Shown: positions 17,612 through 26,571, counted from the stretch's first letter. The stretch: DNA of 64,000 nt from Rhodococcus jostii RHA1 (GCF_000014565.1 NC_008268.1:2790001-2854000), one strand, 5' to 3'. Translations and numbers: made by a program. Notes: generated by a model from the letters alone, not told the origin.

Positions 17612-18844
17612 ATGACCGAACAGAATCTCGTGGTAGTCGGGGCGTCACTGGCGGGCCTGCGCGCCGCCGAGGCGGCCCGCAAGGCCGGCTTCACCGGATC
17701 GGTGACCCTCGTCGGCGCCGAGGAACACCTGCCCTACGACCGTCCCCCGCTGTCGAAGGCGTACCTCGACCCGTCGCCGACACCACCGGACACCACCTTC
17801 AGGGCGCGCAACGCCCTCGACGACGTGGGAATCGACCTCCGTCTCGGCACCGTCGCCACCCGGCTCGACCCGGACGAGCAAATGATTCACACCTCGCGCG
17901 GCTCACTGCCCTACGACATCGCCGTCATCGCGACCGGATCGTCGGCGCGGATGCTGCCGGGCACGGCTGCCATGGCCGGCGTGGTCACCCTCCGCACACT
18001 CGACGACGCAGTCACCGTGCGCACCGCCCTCGACAACCGGGCCCGCACAGTGGTCGTCGGTGCCGGATTCATCGGCTCCGAGGTTGCCTCGGGGGCACGC
18101 AAACGAGGCCTGGACGTCACCGTGGTCGAGGCCCTGCCGGTCCCCCTGGTGCGCGCGATCGGTACGGACATGGGCCGTGCCTGCGCGGACCTTCACCGGC
18201 GCAACGGAGTCGACCTGCGCTGCGGCGTCGGGGTCGAGAAGGTCCTCGGCAACGGACACGTCGAGGCAGTGCAATTGTCGGACGGCTCAACTCTCGAGGC
18301 AGATCTGGTCGTGGTCGGGGTCGGCGCGGACCCCGCCACCGAGTGGCTCGAGACCTCGGGCATCACACTCGAAAGCGGTGTCGTCTGCGACGAAACCATG
18401 GCGACCTCGCTGCCGGGGGTCTACGCCGCCGGGGACGTCGCCCGCTGGCACAATCCGCTGTTCGATGCATCCATGCGGCTCGAGCACTGGACCAGTGCCG
18501 CAGAGCAGGGAGCCCTCGCCGTCCGCAACGCGCTCGACCCACAGGCCGCGAAGCCGTACAGCACCGTGCCGTATTTCTGGTCCGACTGGTACGACACCCG
18601 GATCCAATTCGTGGGAGTGCCCGAGGCCGACGAAATACGCACCGTCACCGGACATCTCGAGGACGGCCAGTTCGTGGCGCTCTACCGCCGCGGCGACCGG
18701 GTCGTGGGCGCGCTGGCCCTCGACCACCAGACCCACATCATGAAATATCGTGCCCTGATCGCCAAGCGTGCGAGCTGGGAGCAAGCGCTCGATTACGCGC
18801 GCACTCGCCAGCACAAGGACGAGCCGCTCGACGCGGCCCGCTGA
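17612..18844 (+). CDS. FAD-dependent ferredoxin reductase, 410 aa
   Basis: A putidaredoxin-reductase-type flavoprotein: FAD motif VVVGASLAGLRAAEAARKAG at residues 6-25, LPYDRPPLSK, NAD motif VVVGAGFIGSEVASGARKRG around residue 148, and the second FAD motif GVYAAGDVARW. The C-terminal FeS-reductase domain contains YFWSDWYDTRIQFVG. It passes electrons from NADH to the adjacent ferredoxin and so to the P450. GAGG lies upstream of the ATG, seven bases after the ferredoxin stop, so the three genes form one operon. Confidence 0.96.
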   Translation: MTEQNLVVVGASLAGLRAAEAARKAGFTGSVTLVGAEEHLPYDRPPLSKAYLDPSPTPPDTTFRARNALDDVGIDLRLGTVATRLDPDEQMIHTSRGSLPYDIAVIATGSSARMLPGTAAMAGVVTLRTLDDAVTVRTALDNRARTVVVGAGFIGSEVASGARKRGLDVTVVEALPVPLVRAIGTDMGRACADLHRRNGVDLRCGVGVEKVLGNGHVEAVQLSDGSTLEADLVVVGVGADPATEWLETSGITLESGVVCDETMATSLPGVYAAGDVARWHNPLFDASMRLEHWTSAAEQGALAVRNALDPQAAKPYSTVPYFWSDWYDTRIQFVGVPEADEIRTVTGHLEDGQFVALYRRGDRVVGALALDHQTHIMKYRALIAKRASWEQALDYARTRQHKDEPLDAAR

Positions 18845-18886
18845 CTCATCAGGGCTCACCCGGACACACTGCAGAAAAGAGGGTCG

Positions 18887-20050
18887 ATGCCAGAGCGCAA
18901 CGCCACCATCGTCGGATACGGCCTCACCGAAGTGGGCAAGGTCTTCGGGAAGACCGCGCGTGGATTCGCCGCGGAGGCGGTCCGGTTGGCTGTCGCCGAT
19001 GCCGGGTTGTCCCTCGGCGACGTCGACGGGCTCCTCGTCAACGCCCGAGCGGGCACCGATCTGAACCTGACCCTCGCTCGCACCCTGGGGCTCGGGAATC
19101 TTCGGCTGCTCAGCGAGATCAATGCATTCGGCGCCTCGGCCGCCATCATGATCGCCCAGGCCTCGAAGGCAGTGCTGTCCGGCGAAGCGGAGGTCGTGGT
19201 GTGCGTGTTCGCCGACGACCCCAAGAAGCAGGACACCGGCGGAGCGCACGCGTACCGGACCAGCTCCCTGACGGCGACGGGCTTCCGCAGCGCCGAGACC
19301 GCCGCCGGGTTCACCAGCGTCAATCACCGCTACGCACTGGCCGCGCGCCGCTACATGGACCACTACGGGCTCACCTCCTCCCACCTCGGCGCCGTAGCGG
19401 TGTCTCAGCGGGCGTGGGCACTCGACAATCCGGTGGCCCAGATGCGGACGCCGTTGACCCTGGGCGAGTACCACCAGTCGCGCTGGGTGGTCGAACCGCT
19501 GCATCTGCTCGACTGCTGCCTCGTCTCCAACGGTGGTGCCGCAATCGTGGTGACCACCCCGGAGCGGGCACGGGATCTGCCGAACACACCGGTGTACGTC
19601 CGCGGGTGGGGTCAAGCCCACCCGGGATACGTCCTCGAACGTGACAGCGATTTCGGCCTCGTGACCGGCGCCGCCGCATCCGGGCCGGCGGCGCTGAAGA
19701 TGGCCGGAATGACCGTCGACGACATTGATCTGCGGGAAATCTACGACTGCTACACCTACACCCTCCTGGTGACGCTCGAGGACTACGGATTCTGTGGCAA
19801 GGGCGAAGCCGGGGAGCTCGCCGCCAGCGGGGCACTCGCCCCCGGCGGCACCCTGCCCACCAACACCGGCGGCGGGCAACTGTCCTCTTTCTATCTGTGG
19901 GGCATGACCCCGTTGATAGAAGCCCTCACGCAATTGCGAGGAGAAGGCGGCCGACGGCAGGTCCGTGAGCACGCCACCGCCATCGTCAGCGGCAACGGCG
20001 GCATTCTCGACCACCACGGCACCCTGGTTCTCGCCACCAGCTCGGCGTGA
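18887..20050 (+). CDS. Thiolase-fold lipid-transfer protein (Ltp2-like aldolase), 387 aa
   Basis: A thiolase-superfamily protein of the SCP-x/Ltp class. Where thiolases have the nucleophilic Cys (ACASG) this one reads EINAFGASAA, so Cys is replaced and thiolysis is not expected. The block EIYDCYTYTLLVTLEDYGFC and NTGGGQLSSFYLWGMTPL are typical of Ltp2-type steroid side-chain aldolases, which rely on Tyr residues and need a DUF35 partner; that partner is the next gene. The likely reaction is retro-aldol cleavage of a 3-hydroxyacyl-CoA type intermediate. It follows the ferredoxin reductase by 42 bases in the same unit. An alternative is a condensing or lipid-carrier role. Confidence 0.85.
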   Translation: MPERNATIVGYGLTEVGKVFGKTARGFAAEAVRLAVADAGLSLGDVDGLLVNARAGTDLNLTLARTLGLGNLRLLSEINAFGASAAIMIAQASKAVLSGEAEVVVCVFADDPKKQDTGGAHAYRTSSLTATGFRSAETAAGFTSVNHRYALAARRYMDHYGLTSSHLGAVAVSQRAWALDNPVAQMRTPLTLGEYHQSRWVVEPLHLLDCCLVSNGGAAIVVTTPERARDLPNTPVYVRGWGQAHPGYVLERDSDFGLVTGAAASGPAALKMAGMTVDDIDLREIYDCYTYTLLVTLEDYGFCGKGEAGELAASGALAPGGTLPTNTGGGQLSSFYLWGMTPLIEALTQLRGEGGRRQVREHATAIVSGNGGILDHHGTLVLATSSA

Positions 20051-20075
20051 ACACCCGCAACGGAGAAGGAACACG

Positions 20076-20459
20076 ATGACATTTCCCGCCGTCCGGGACG
20101 AGACCTCGGCACCGTACTTCGAGGCCCTCCGGGAGGGCAGGTTGATCTTGCGGTCATGCACCCGATGTGGGCACGTCTGCCGGCCCGACACCCTCAGCTG
20201 CAGCTCATGCCACAGCGACGAGATCACGTGGGTCGGCTCCACTGGTGACGGGGTGGTGGTGTCCGCAGTCGTCGACCACGCGAGTGCGCCCGAGCCCACC
20301 GTCCTTGCGCTGGTCGAGCTCCGAGAAGGACCGTGGTTTGCCAGCCGCATCCTCGACGTCGCCACCGCGTCCGACGTCCCGGTATCCACACCGGTGCGGT
20401 TGCGCATCACCGAATTTGCCGACGGTGAAGCGATTCCCACGTTCGTTCTCGCCACCTGA
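20076..20459 (+). CDS. DUF35 / OB-fold zinc-ribbon protein, partner of Ltp, 127 aa
   Basis: The N-terminal helix (YFEALREGRLILRSCTRCG) leads into a rubredoxin-like zinc ribbon with CTRCG and CSSCH, followed by an OB fold (GDGVVVSAVVDHASAPEP). Such proteins pair with cysteine-less thiolase-fold proteins in Ltp/DUF35 aldolases and hydratases. I chose ATG 20076 because GGAGAAGGA lies directly upstream; a longer reading from 19965 lies inside the preceding gene. The pairing with the gene upstream, 25 bases away, is strong evidence of one enzyme. Confidence 0.9.
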   Translation: MTFPAVRDETSAPYFEALREGRLILRSCTRCGHVCRPDTLSCSSCHSDEITWVGSTGDGVVVSAVVDHASAPEPTVLALVELREGPWFASRILDVATASDVPVSTPVRLRITEFADGEAIPTFVLAT

Positions 20460-20553
20460 CCATCACATCGACGGTGCGCCGGATCCACGAGTGATCACAC
20501 AGCGCTTAGACTGACTGCACAATCAGGACCGTGAACGAGGTGGAGGTAGCGAA

Positions 20554-21255
20554 ATGGCAAAGGCCGGTACCCGGCTGGCCGGAAAAGCCAACGCGATCCT
20601 CGAGGTCTTCACGCACAACGTCGCGCAGTTCGGCTACGACGGGACGAACCTGAGCGACATCGCCAACGAGTTGTCGATCTCCAAGGGCACGATCGTCCAT
20701 CATTACGGCACCAAGGATCGCCTGCTCGCCGCCCTGCACACGTCCTACATGCGCCGCCGCCTCACCGAAGCGAAGCTACTGATCGGCAAACTCGATCATC
20801 CCGAGCAGCAACTCGCGGGACTGCTGTTCGCGTTCATCCTCTACCAAGAGCACGACCGCGACGCCACGATCGCGTTCCAGCGCGAGGTCATGCGCCTGGC
20901 AGCGCTCGATATCGACACCGAGGGACTCGAACTACGCGCCGAATACATCCAGCTGGTGCGTGACGTAATCGAAGCCGGAATCGCCGCGGGACGGCTTCGA
21001 AAAACGGATCTGCGGATTCAGTCACTGCTGATGTTCGGATCCGCGCAATGGGCCTACACCTGGTTCGATCCGAGCGGTGACGAATCCGTCGAAGAGGTCG
21101 GGGCAGCACTGGTCGATCTCGTGCTGGGCAGTCTCCTGGTCCGTCGCACGGCACTACCGGGGTTGTCGGACCCGAGAGGACTGGCCGCCCAGACCGCGCG
21201 CCAGTGCCTGCTCGAAACGTCCGCCGAATCCGACAGCGGGCTCGCTGCATCCTGA
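20554..21255 (+). CDS. TetR/AcrR family regulator (KstR2-like), probable regulator of the P450 cluster, 233 aa
   Basis: A clear TetR HTH: VFTHNVAQFGYDGTNLSDIA then ELSISKGTIVHHYGTKDRLL (residues about 17-56). The C-terminal domain with FILYQEHDRDATIAFQREV and MFGSAQWAYTWFDPSG follows the KstR2/TetR_C group that senses CoA thioesters. It lies 94 bases after the DUF35 gene at the end of the P450 operon, with GGAGG eight bases from its ATG. It is the only regulator inside the cluster, so I infer it binds the three TGACCGT-N4-ACGGTCA sites. That assignment has not been tested. Confidence 0.9.
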   Translation: MAKAGTRLAGKANAILEVFTHNVAQFGYDGTNLSDIANELSISKGTIVHHYGTKDRLLAALHTSYMRRRLTEAKLLIGKLDHPEQQLAGLLFAFILYQEHDRDATIAFQREVMRLAALDIDTEGLELRAEYIQLVRDVIEAGIAAGRLRKTDLRIQSLLMFGSAQWAYTWFDPSGDESVEEVGAALVDLVLGSLLVRRTALPGLSDPRGLAAQTARQCLLETSAESDSGLAAS

Positions 21256-21833
21256 TCACAGTATCGTGACCGCCGCCGATACCAACATCAGCGCCGCCGA
21301 CGACGGTCGACCAAGCCTGCTTATTCGGCACGCACATACATAGCGGGAAAAGGGGCATGGGCATCGGCCCCGCTCGATACTGCGCCTTTTCGGGTGAAGG
21401 CTGTCTCCCGCCACCCGGTACCGCCGCTCGGGTTCGGTCAGTCCGCTGCGAGTAGAGCCGTATCGAGCTAGCTCGCTGCACCGCCCGGGTGCCCGGAGCG
21501 CTCGCCACCGCACTTCGAACGCTTCCGATCTGCACCCAAAAGCATTGGGGTACTCACCACGGCGACACCCGCTAGAGATCGCACGCCGTAGCTTTGTCAG
21601 GCGGCCGCGGCCGAGCGTACGCATCCCTGCCGACCCGGCGGCAAGAACACAGCGACGAACCTGGTTGCGCAGCAATAACTTGCGAACGAGACACGATTTC
21701 TGCCGGTAGGTGTCCTCGCGGCAAATCGGCAATGCGTCGACTGTGCGGCGCAATACCGATCGCCCTCCATGTTTGGTTTTCCGCCCAAACCGTTCAGCGG
21801 CCCCTTGTGCTGCACGTCACGATTCTGCTTTAC
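21256..21833. other. Gene-free stretch between regulator and second CoA-ligase unit
   Basis: I see no family pattern in any frame here. The 3' part must contain the promoter for the 21902 unit, whose operator begins at 21834. The base composition looks the same as the flanks, and a decayed gene is possible. Confidence 0.4.
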
Positions 21834-21851
21834 TGACCGTGCGTACGGTCA
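21834..21851. promoter_or_regulatory. Operator copy 3, TGACCGT-GCGT-ACGGTCA
   Basis: Perfect 7+7 inverted repeat 51 bases upstream of the acyl-CoA ligase start at 21902. The right arm continues GTACGGTCA as in copy 2. It places the ligase-SCP2-ALDH-ADH unit in the same predicted regulon. Confidence 0.8.
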
Positions 21852-21901
21852 CTAGTTGAGCCGGGCGAAACGGACTGAACAATCCCCTCGAGAGGTGCCT
21901 G

Positions 21902-23455
21902 ATGGCTTCACCCATCCACCATGTCTTCGACCCGATCACATACTGGGTATCGCAGGATCCCACCCGAGTCGCGCTGCGCTTCGAGGACCAGTCGTGGACA
22001 TGGCAACAGTTGTCGGACCGGGTGCGGCGTAACGCCGCAGCACAGTCCGCACTCGGGCTGGCGCCCGGTGACCGGGTCGCGTTCCTGGACAAGAATCACC
22101 CCGCCAGCCTCGAGACCACACTGGCGTGCGCCTTGGCCGGAACGGTGAACGCGGTACTGAACTACCGCCTCGCACCGTCCGAATTGGCCTACGTCATCAA
22201 CGACAGCCGTGCCGAACTGCTGATCCTCGGCGCCGAATTCGTCGACGTCGTCGACGCGATCAAGCCGAACCTCGACCACGTGCGCACCATCATCGTGCTC
22301 GGTGGCGAGGCGGACGAGTACGAGGCATGGCTCGGCAAGGCCCCGCCGCGCGAGATCGCTCATCCAGCCCATCCGGAGGATTGCTTCCTGCAGCTCTACA
22401 CCTCCGGCACCACCGGGCACCCGAAGGGAGCCATGCTGACACACCGCTCCGTGGGCGCCCACAGCATTGCGGCCAGCGCCGCCTTCGGCTTCGCCCGGGA
22501 CAGCGTGAACATGGTCGCCATGCCGCTCTTTCATGTGGGTGGCACCAGCTGGGCACTGGCCGCAATGTCGCAGGGCGCGGAGACGATCCTCGTACGCGAG
22601 GTCGTTCCCGCGGTAGTTCTGGACCAGATCACCCGCCAGTCGGTCACCCACGCGTTCTTCGTCCCCGCCGTCATCCGGTTCTTCCTGCAGGTCCCGGGTG
22701 TGTCCGCACGAGACTTCCGATCGCTGCGCTGCCTCGGATACGGCGGATCGCCCATGCCCGAAGCCCTCCTACGAGAGGCGATGAGCACCTTCGAGGTCGA
22801 CTTCTACCAGGTCTACGGCATGACCGAGGCGTCCGGAGTGTTCTGCGTACTCGGGCCGCAGGACCACCGCGACCCCGCCCGGCCCGAACTGCTCCGCGCG
22901 GCAGGCCGGCCGGTCGAGGGTGCCGAAGTCCGGGTGGTCGACCCGGCCACCGGCGACGAACTGCCCAGCGGAGAGGTCGGGGAGTTCCAGATCCGCGGAC
23001 CGCAGGTGATGGCCGGGTACTGGCAGCGCGAGGCGGACACCGCCGCCAGTTTCGATGGGGAGTGGTTCAGGACCGGTGACGCCGGCCGACGGGATCCCGA
23101 CGGGTTCTTCTTCGTCGAAGACCGGGTCAAGGACGTGATCATCTCCGGCGGTGAGAACATCTACCCCGCCGAGGTGGAGCGCGTGGTCAGTGAGTTTCCC
23201 GACGTCGCGGAAGTCGCCGTCATCGGCGTCCCCGACGACAAATGGGGCGAAGTGGTCCGCGCGGTCGTCGTCGCGAAGAGCGGCGCCGACATCGACGAGA
23301 ACAAACTGCTCGACTTCTGTGCCGCTCATCTGGCCGGTTACAAGCGGCCCCGCACCATTGACATCGTCACGAGCCTGCCGCGCAACGCGACAGGAAAGAT
23401 TCTCAAGCGCGATCTGCGCGCACCACATTGGGCCGGCCGCAGCCGATCGGTCTGA
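21902..23455 (+). CDS. Long-chain acyl-CoA synthetase (FadD-type), 517 aa
   Basis: Complete AMP-forming ligase: P-loop LYTSGTTGHPKGAMLTHRS, A5 motif QVYGMTEASG, TGDAGRRDPDGFFFVEDRVK followed by DVIISGGENIYPAEVE, and the C-terminal LPRNATGKILKRDLR with the catalytic Lys. It resembles mycobacterial/rhodococcal FadD3-like enzymes, and differs from the AlkK-like ligase at 14337 in its ISGGENIYP loop. It makes a CoA ester, so the cluster has two ligases for two acid intermediates or two substrate classes. First gene of a four-gene unit behind operator copy 3. Confidence 0.95.
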   Translation: MASPIHHVFDPITYWVSQDPTRVALRFEDQSWTWQQLSDRVRRNAAAQSALGLAPGDRVAFLDKNHPASLETTLACALAGTVNAVLNYRLAPSELAYVINDSRAELLILGAEFVDVVDAIKPNLDHVRTIIVLGGEADEYEAWLGKAPPREIAHPAHPEDCFLQLYTSGTTGHPKGAMLTHRSVGAHSIAASAAFGFARDSVNMVAMPLFHVGGTSWALAAMSQGAETILVREVVPAVVLDQITRQSVTHAFFVPAVIRFFLQVPGVSARDFRSLRCLGYGGSPMPEALLREAMSTFEVDFYQVYGMTEASGVFCVLGPQDHRDPARPELLRAAGRPVEGAEVRVVDPATGDELPSGEVGEFQIRGPQVMAGYWQREADTAASFDGEWFRTGDAGRRDPDGFFFVEDRVKDVIISGGENIYPAEVERVVSEFPDVAEVAVIGVPDDKWGEVVRAVVVAKSGADIDENKLLDFCAAHLAGYKRPRTIDIVTSLPRNATGKILKRDLRAPHWAGRSRSV

Positions 23456-23508
23456 TCCGAATCCGGACAAGCACCAACCACAGACCCCAATCCGAAAGGG
23501 AAAACACC

Positions 23509-23913
23509 ATGAGCTACTTCACCGACGCCTCCGAGGTCTACCGCTACCTGGGCGGAGTCTTCCGCGCAGCCAACGACGAACCGACCGCCGGCCCTGCGCT
23601 CAAGGACGCCGACCTCATCCTCCGACTCGACTACACCAACCCCGATTCGTCGCTCACCGTCACACTGAAGCCAGAAGGCATCGAGGTGATCGAAGGCGAA
23701 AACGACCTCATCCCGGACGTCCGGTTGGCGATGTCCGCCGACAACGGCAACAAGTTCTGGCGCGGTGAATACAACGTCGCGGTGGGGTTGGCCAAGGGCC
23801 AGGTCAAGGCCAAGGGCCCGGTGTCGAAGATCCTCAAGCTGATTCCGATCTCCAAGCCGCTCTTCCCGATCTACAAGAACCTGGTCGCCGAGAAAGACGC
23901 CCAGCACAGCTGA
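23509..23913 (+). CDS. SCP2 sterol-binding-domain protein, 134 aa
   Basis: A short alpha/beta protein in the SCP2 pattern: DLILRLDYTNPDSSLTVTLK, then GIEVIEGENDLIPDVRLAMS, ADNGNKFWRGEYNVAVGLAK and GQVKAKGPVSKILKLIP. SCP2 proteins bind lipids or fatty acyl-CoAs in a hydrophobic tunnel. I chose ATG 23509 with GAAAGGGAAAA upstream. It lies between the ligase and an ALDH, so presenting a hydrophobic substrate to these enzymes is the natural reading. Confidence 0.85.
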   Translation: MSYFTDASEVYRYLGGVFRAANDEPTAGPALKDADLILRLDYTNPDSSLTVTLKPEGIEVIEGENDLIPDVRLAMSADNGNKFWRGEYNVAVGLAKGQVKAKGPVSKILKLIPISKPLFPIYKNLVAEKDAQHS

Positions 23914-23944
23914 TCACACGGCCTCGAGCAAGGACATCCCAACC

Positions 23945-25471
23945 ATGACAGCCATACCGCACTACACCCAGTTCATCGACGGTCAATGGGTCGATACCGA
24001 CCGCACGTTCGACATCATCGATCCCGCGAACGGCGAACTGGTCGCCACCGCCGCCCGTGGCTCCGTCGAGAACCTCGACCAGGCGGTCGCCGCCGCCAAA
24101 GCTGCCCACGCCCGGGGTGAGTGGCGCACGAAGACGCCGGACGAACGCGCCGACATCCTGTCGGCGATTGTCGCCGACCTGTCCGAGCGCATGGAGGAGC
24201 TGGTTGCTCTGCACGTCAAGGAGAACGGCGTCACCATCCGCCAGGCGATGGCCTTCCACGTCGGCTACTCGATCTCGCATCTGCAGTACTTCGCCGACCT
24301 GGCCCGCACCTACGAATTCGAGCGGTCAGGGCCGCAATTGTCCTACCCGACATTGGCATCCGGGATCGTGCGCCGGGAACCGATCGGTGTGGTCGCCGGC
24401 ATCGTGCCGTGGAACTTCCCGCTGCTGCTTGCTGTGTGGAAACTCGGTCCCGCCTTGGCGGCCGGCAACACCATCGTGCTCAAGCCCGACGAGAAGACGC
24501 CGCTCACCCTGCTCGAACTGGCCAAGTCGGCGGAACGGGCCGGGCTGCCGAAAGGTGTCCTCAACATCGTCACCGGTGCCGGCGAAGAGGTCGGAGCCCG
24601 TCTCGCCGCACACCCGGACGTACGCAAAATCGCCTTCACCGGGTCGACGGCGGTCGGCCGGGAGATCAGCAAGCTTGCCGCGGAGAACATCAAGAAGGTC
24701 ACCCTCGAACTCGGCGGCAAGGGACCGAACATCGTGCTCGCCGACGCCGACATCGACTCCGCGGTCGACGGGGCACTCTTCGCCTGCTTCCTCTACGCTG
24801 GTCAGGCATGCGAGTCGGGAACCCGGCTGCTGCTGCCCGAGAGCTTGCACGACGAATTCGTCGACCGCCTGGTGCAGCGGGCGGCGACCATCAAGGTCGG
24901 CGACCCGTCGGAGTTCGACACCGACATCGGTCCGGTCATTTCCGCCGAGCAGCACGCCCGGATTCTCGACTACATCGAAATCGGCCAGAAGGAGGGCGCA
25001 ACCCTCGCGTTCGGCGGTGAACCGCCCACCGGAACGCAATTCGAGCAAGGGCACTGGGTGCGCCCGACGATCTTCACCGACGTCACACCCGACATGCGCA
25101 TCGCCCGCGAGGAGATCTTCGGTCCCGTCCTGTCGGTTCTGAAGTACCGCACCGTCGACGAAGCCGTCGCGATCGCCAACGACTCCGAGTACGGATTGTC
25201 GGCCGGGGTGTGGAGCGAAGACCTCGAAGCGGCACTCGTCGTCGCGGCGCGAATCGAGTCGGGCACCGTCTGGATCAACGACTGGCACATGGTCAACGCT
25301 CTCTACCCCTTCGGTGGTTACAAGCAGAGCGGAAACGGCCGCGAACTCGGACCCCACGCGCTCGACGAGTACACCGAGGAGAAGTTCGTCCACGTCGACC
25401 TCTCGCGCTCCGTCGACCGCAAGGTGTACGACCTTGTCCTGCCCGCGGCCCAGGCGGCGGTGAACCGATGA
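23945..25471 (+). CDS. NAD(P)+-dependent aldehyde dehydrogenase, 508 aa
   Basis: All ALDH motifs are present: PIGVVAGIVPWNFPLLLAVW, KIAFTGSTAVGREI, LELGGKGPNIVLADADI (general-base Glu) and YAGQACESGTRLLLPES with the catalytic Cys near residue 300, then EEIFGPVLSVLKY. AAGGA lies upstream of the ATG. Its stop overlaps the ADH start (ATGA), so alcohol and aldehyde oxidation are translationally coupled. It is a distinct paralogue of the ALDH at 10332. Confidence 0.95.
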   Translation: MTAIPHYTQFIDGQWVDTDRTFDIIDPANGELVATAARGSVENLDQAVAAAKAAHARGEWRTKTPDERADILSAIVADLSERMEELVALHVKENGVTIRQAMAFHVGYSISHLQYFADLARTYEFERSGPQLSYPTLASGIVRREPIGVVAGIVPWNFPLLLAVWKLGPALAAGNTIVLKPDEKTPLTLLELAKSAERAGLPKGVLNIVTGAGEEVGARLAAHPDVRKIAFTGSTAVGREISKLAAENIKKVTLELGGKGPNIVLADADIDSAVDGALFACFLYAGQACESGTRLLLPESLHDEFVDRLVQRAATIKVGDPSEFDTDIGPVISAEQHARILDYIEIGQKEGATLAFGGEPPTGTQFEQGHWVRPTIFTDVTPDMRIAREEIFGPVLSVLKYRTVDEAVAIANDSEYGLSAGVWSEDLEAALVVAARIESGTVWINDWHMVNALYPFGGYKQSGNGRELGPHALDEYTEEKFVHVDLSRSVDRKVYDLVLPAAQAAVNR

Positions 25472-26571
25472 GCCGCGCACGTGTCGCGCTGTTCGAGGCG
25501 CCGGACGAGAAGCTCACGGTTGTCGATGTGCAGGTCGGTCCGCTCGCCGAGGACGAGATCCGGATCCGTGTCGCCGGCGTCGGGATCTGCCACACGGACC
25601 TCACCGCTCTGCGTGGCGGTGTTCCGCTCCCGTTGCCGGCGGTGCTCGGACACGAAGCATCCGGGATCGTCGAAGAGGTCGGGGCCGAAGTGACGGCCCT
25701 CGTACCCGGCGATCACGTCGTGGTCAGTTTCGACTCCTGCCGAACCTGCACTCAATGCACCTCGGGTCGGCCGGCCTACTGTGAGTTGTTCGCGGCGCTG
25801 AACTACTTCGGCACACGCCTGGACGGCTCGACCACCATGAGCCGTGACGGCGAACCGGTCCACGGCAACTGGTTCGGCCAATCCTCGTTCGGAACCCACG
25901 CCGTCGCGAGCGCACGCAACGCCGTCAAGGTCGACGAATCCTTGCCCCTGCAACTGTTGGGGCCCCTCGGCTGCAGCTTGCAGACCGGGGCCGGCACCGT
26001 AATGAGTGTCCTGCGGGCAAAACCCGGGCAGAGCATTGCGGTGTTCGGTCTCGGCGCGGTCGGGCTCAGCGCTCTCATGGCGGCCAACGCGCTCGGCTGC
26101 ACACCGATCATCGCGATCGATCCGAATCCGGAACGCCTGAACCTGGCCACCGAACTCGGCGCCACCCACACCCTCGACCCCTCTGCGATCGACGACATCG
26201 TGTGGGCGGTCACCGACATCAGTGCCAACGGTGTCGATTTCAGCGTCGACGCCGTAGGACTCGAGTCCGTCGTGCAGCAGGCGCTGGGAGTGCTGCGATC
26301 CCCAGGCATCTGCGCCACCCTCGGACTACAAGGCCTCGAAAACGAAGTTCGGATCGACCAAGGCCATCTCCTACTCGGTCGCACACTCACCGGGGTCATA
26401 GAAGGCGACGTCGACCCCCACCAGTTCATCCCACAGTTGGTCGATCTGTGGAAGAACGGACAGTTCCCCTTCGACAAACTCATCGAGACCTACACACTGC
26501 CCGAGATCAACGAGGCCCTCGCGGCAGCTGCCGCGGGGTCGGTCATCAAACCGGTGATCGTGTTCGACTGA
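25468..26571 (+). CDS. Zinc-dependent alcohol dehydrogenase (XylB/aryl-alcohol type), 367 aa
   Basis: Catalytic zinc ligands in GVGICHTDLTAL and VLGHEASGIVEEVG; structural zinc C-x2-C-x2-C-x7-C in CRTCTQCTSGRPAYC; Rossmann motif VFGLGAVGLSALMAANALG with IIAIDPNPERL pointing to NAD+. It is a paralogue of the ADH at 11805, with the same WFGQSS-THAV-SARN and LLGPLGC blocks, so one ancestral ADH/ALDH pair was probably duplicated and diverged. Last gene of the ligase unit, with a strong hairpin 170 bases downstream. Confidence 0.95.
   Translation: MSRARVALFEAPDEKLTVVDVQVGPLAEDEIRIRVAGVGICHTDLTALRGGVPLPLPAVLGHEASGIVEEVGAEVTALVPGDHVVVSFDSCRTCTQCTSGRPAYCELFAALNYFGTRLDGSTTMSRDGEPVHGNWFGQSSFGTHAVASARNAVKVDESLPLQLLGPLGCSLQTGAGTVMSVLRAKPGQSIAVFGLGAVGLSALMAANALGCTPIIAIDPNPERLNLATELGATHTLDPSAIDDIVWAVTDISANGVDFSVDAVGLESVVQQALGVLRSPGICATLGLQGLENEVRIDQGHLLLGRTLTGVIEGDVDPHQFIPQLVDLWKNGQFPFDKLIETYTLPEINEALAAAAAGSVIKPVIVFD

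Noticed and set aside
17569..19644. A 691-codon plus-strand open frame across the reductase and thiolase-fold genes
   Set aside because: It runs in another frame across two clear genes with ribosome sites and motifs, and is almost all Arg/Pro/Gly, as expected for a GC-rich shadow frame.
18287..20488. A 733-codon minus-strand open frame under the thiolase and DUF35 genes
   Set aside because: It has no family pattern and overlaps intact genes on the plus strand; the length follows from high GC.
20490..20553. A fourth TGACCGT-type operator before the TetR at 20554
   Set aside because: The stretch contains loose matches only (ACTGACTGCACAATCAGGACCGT); the arms do not form the palindrome.
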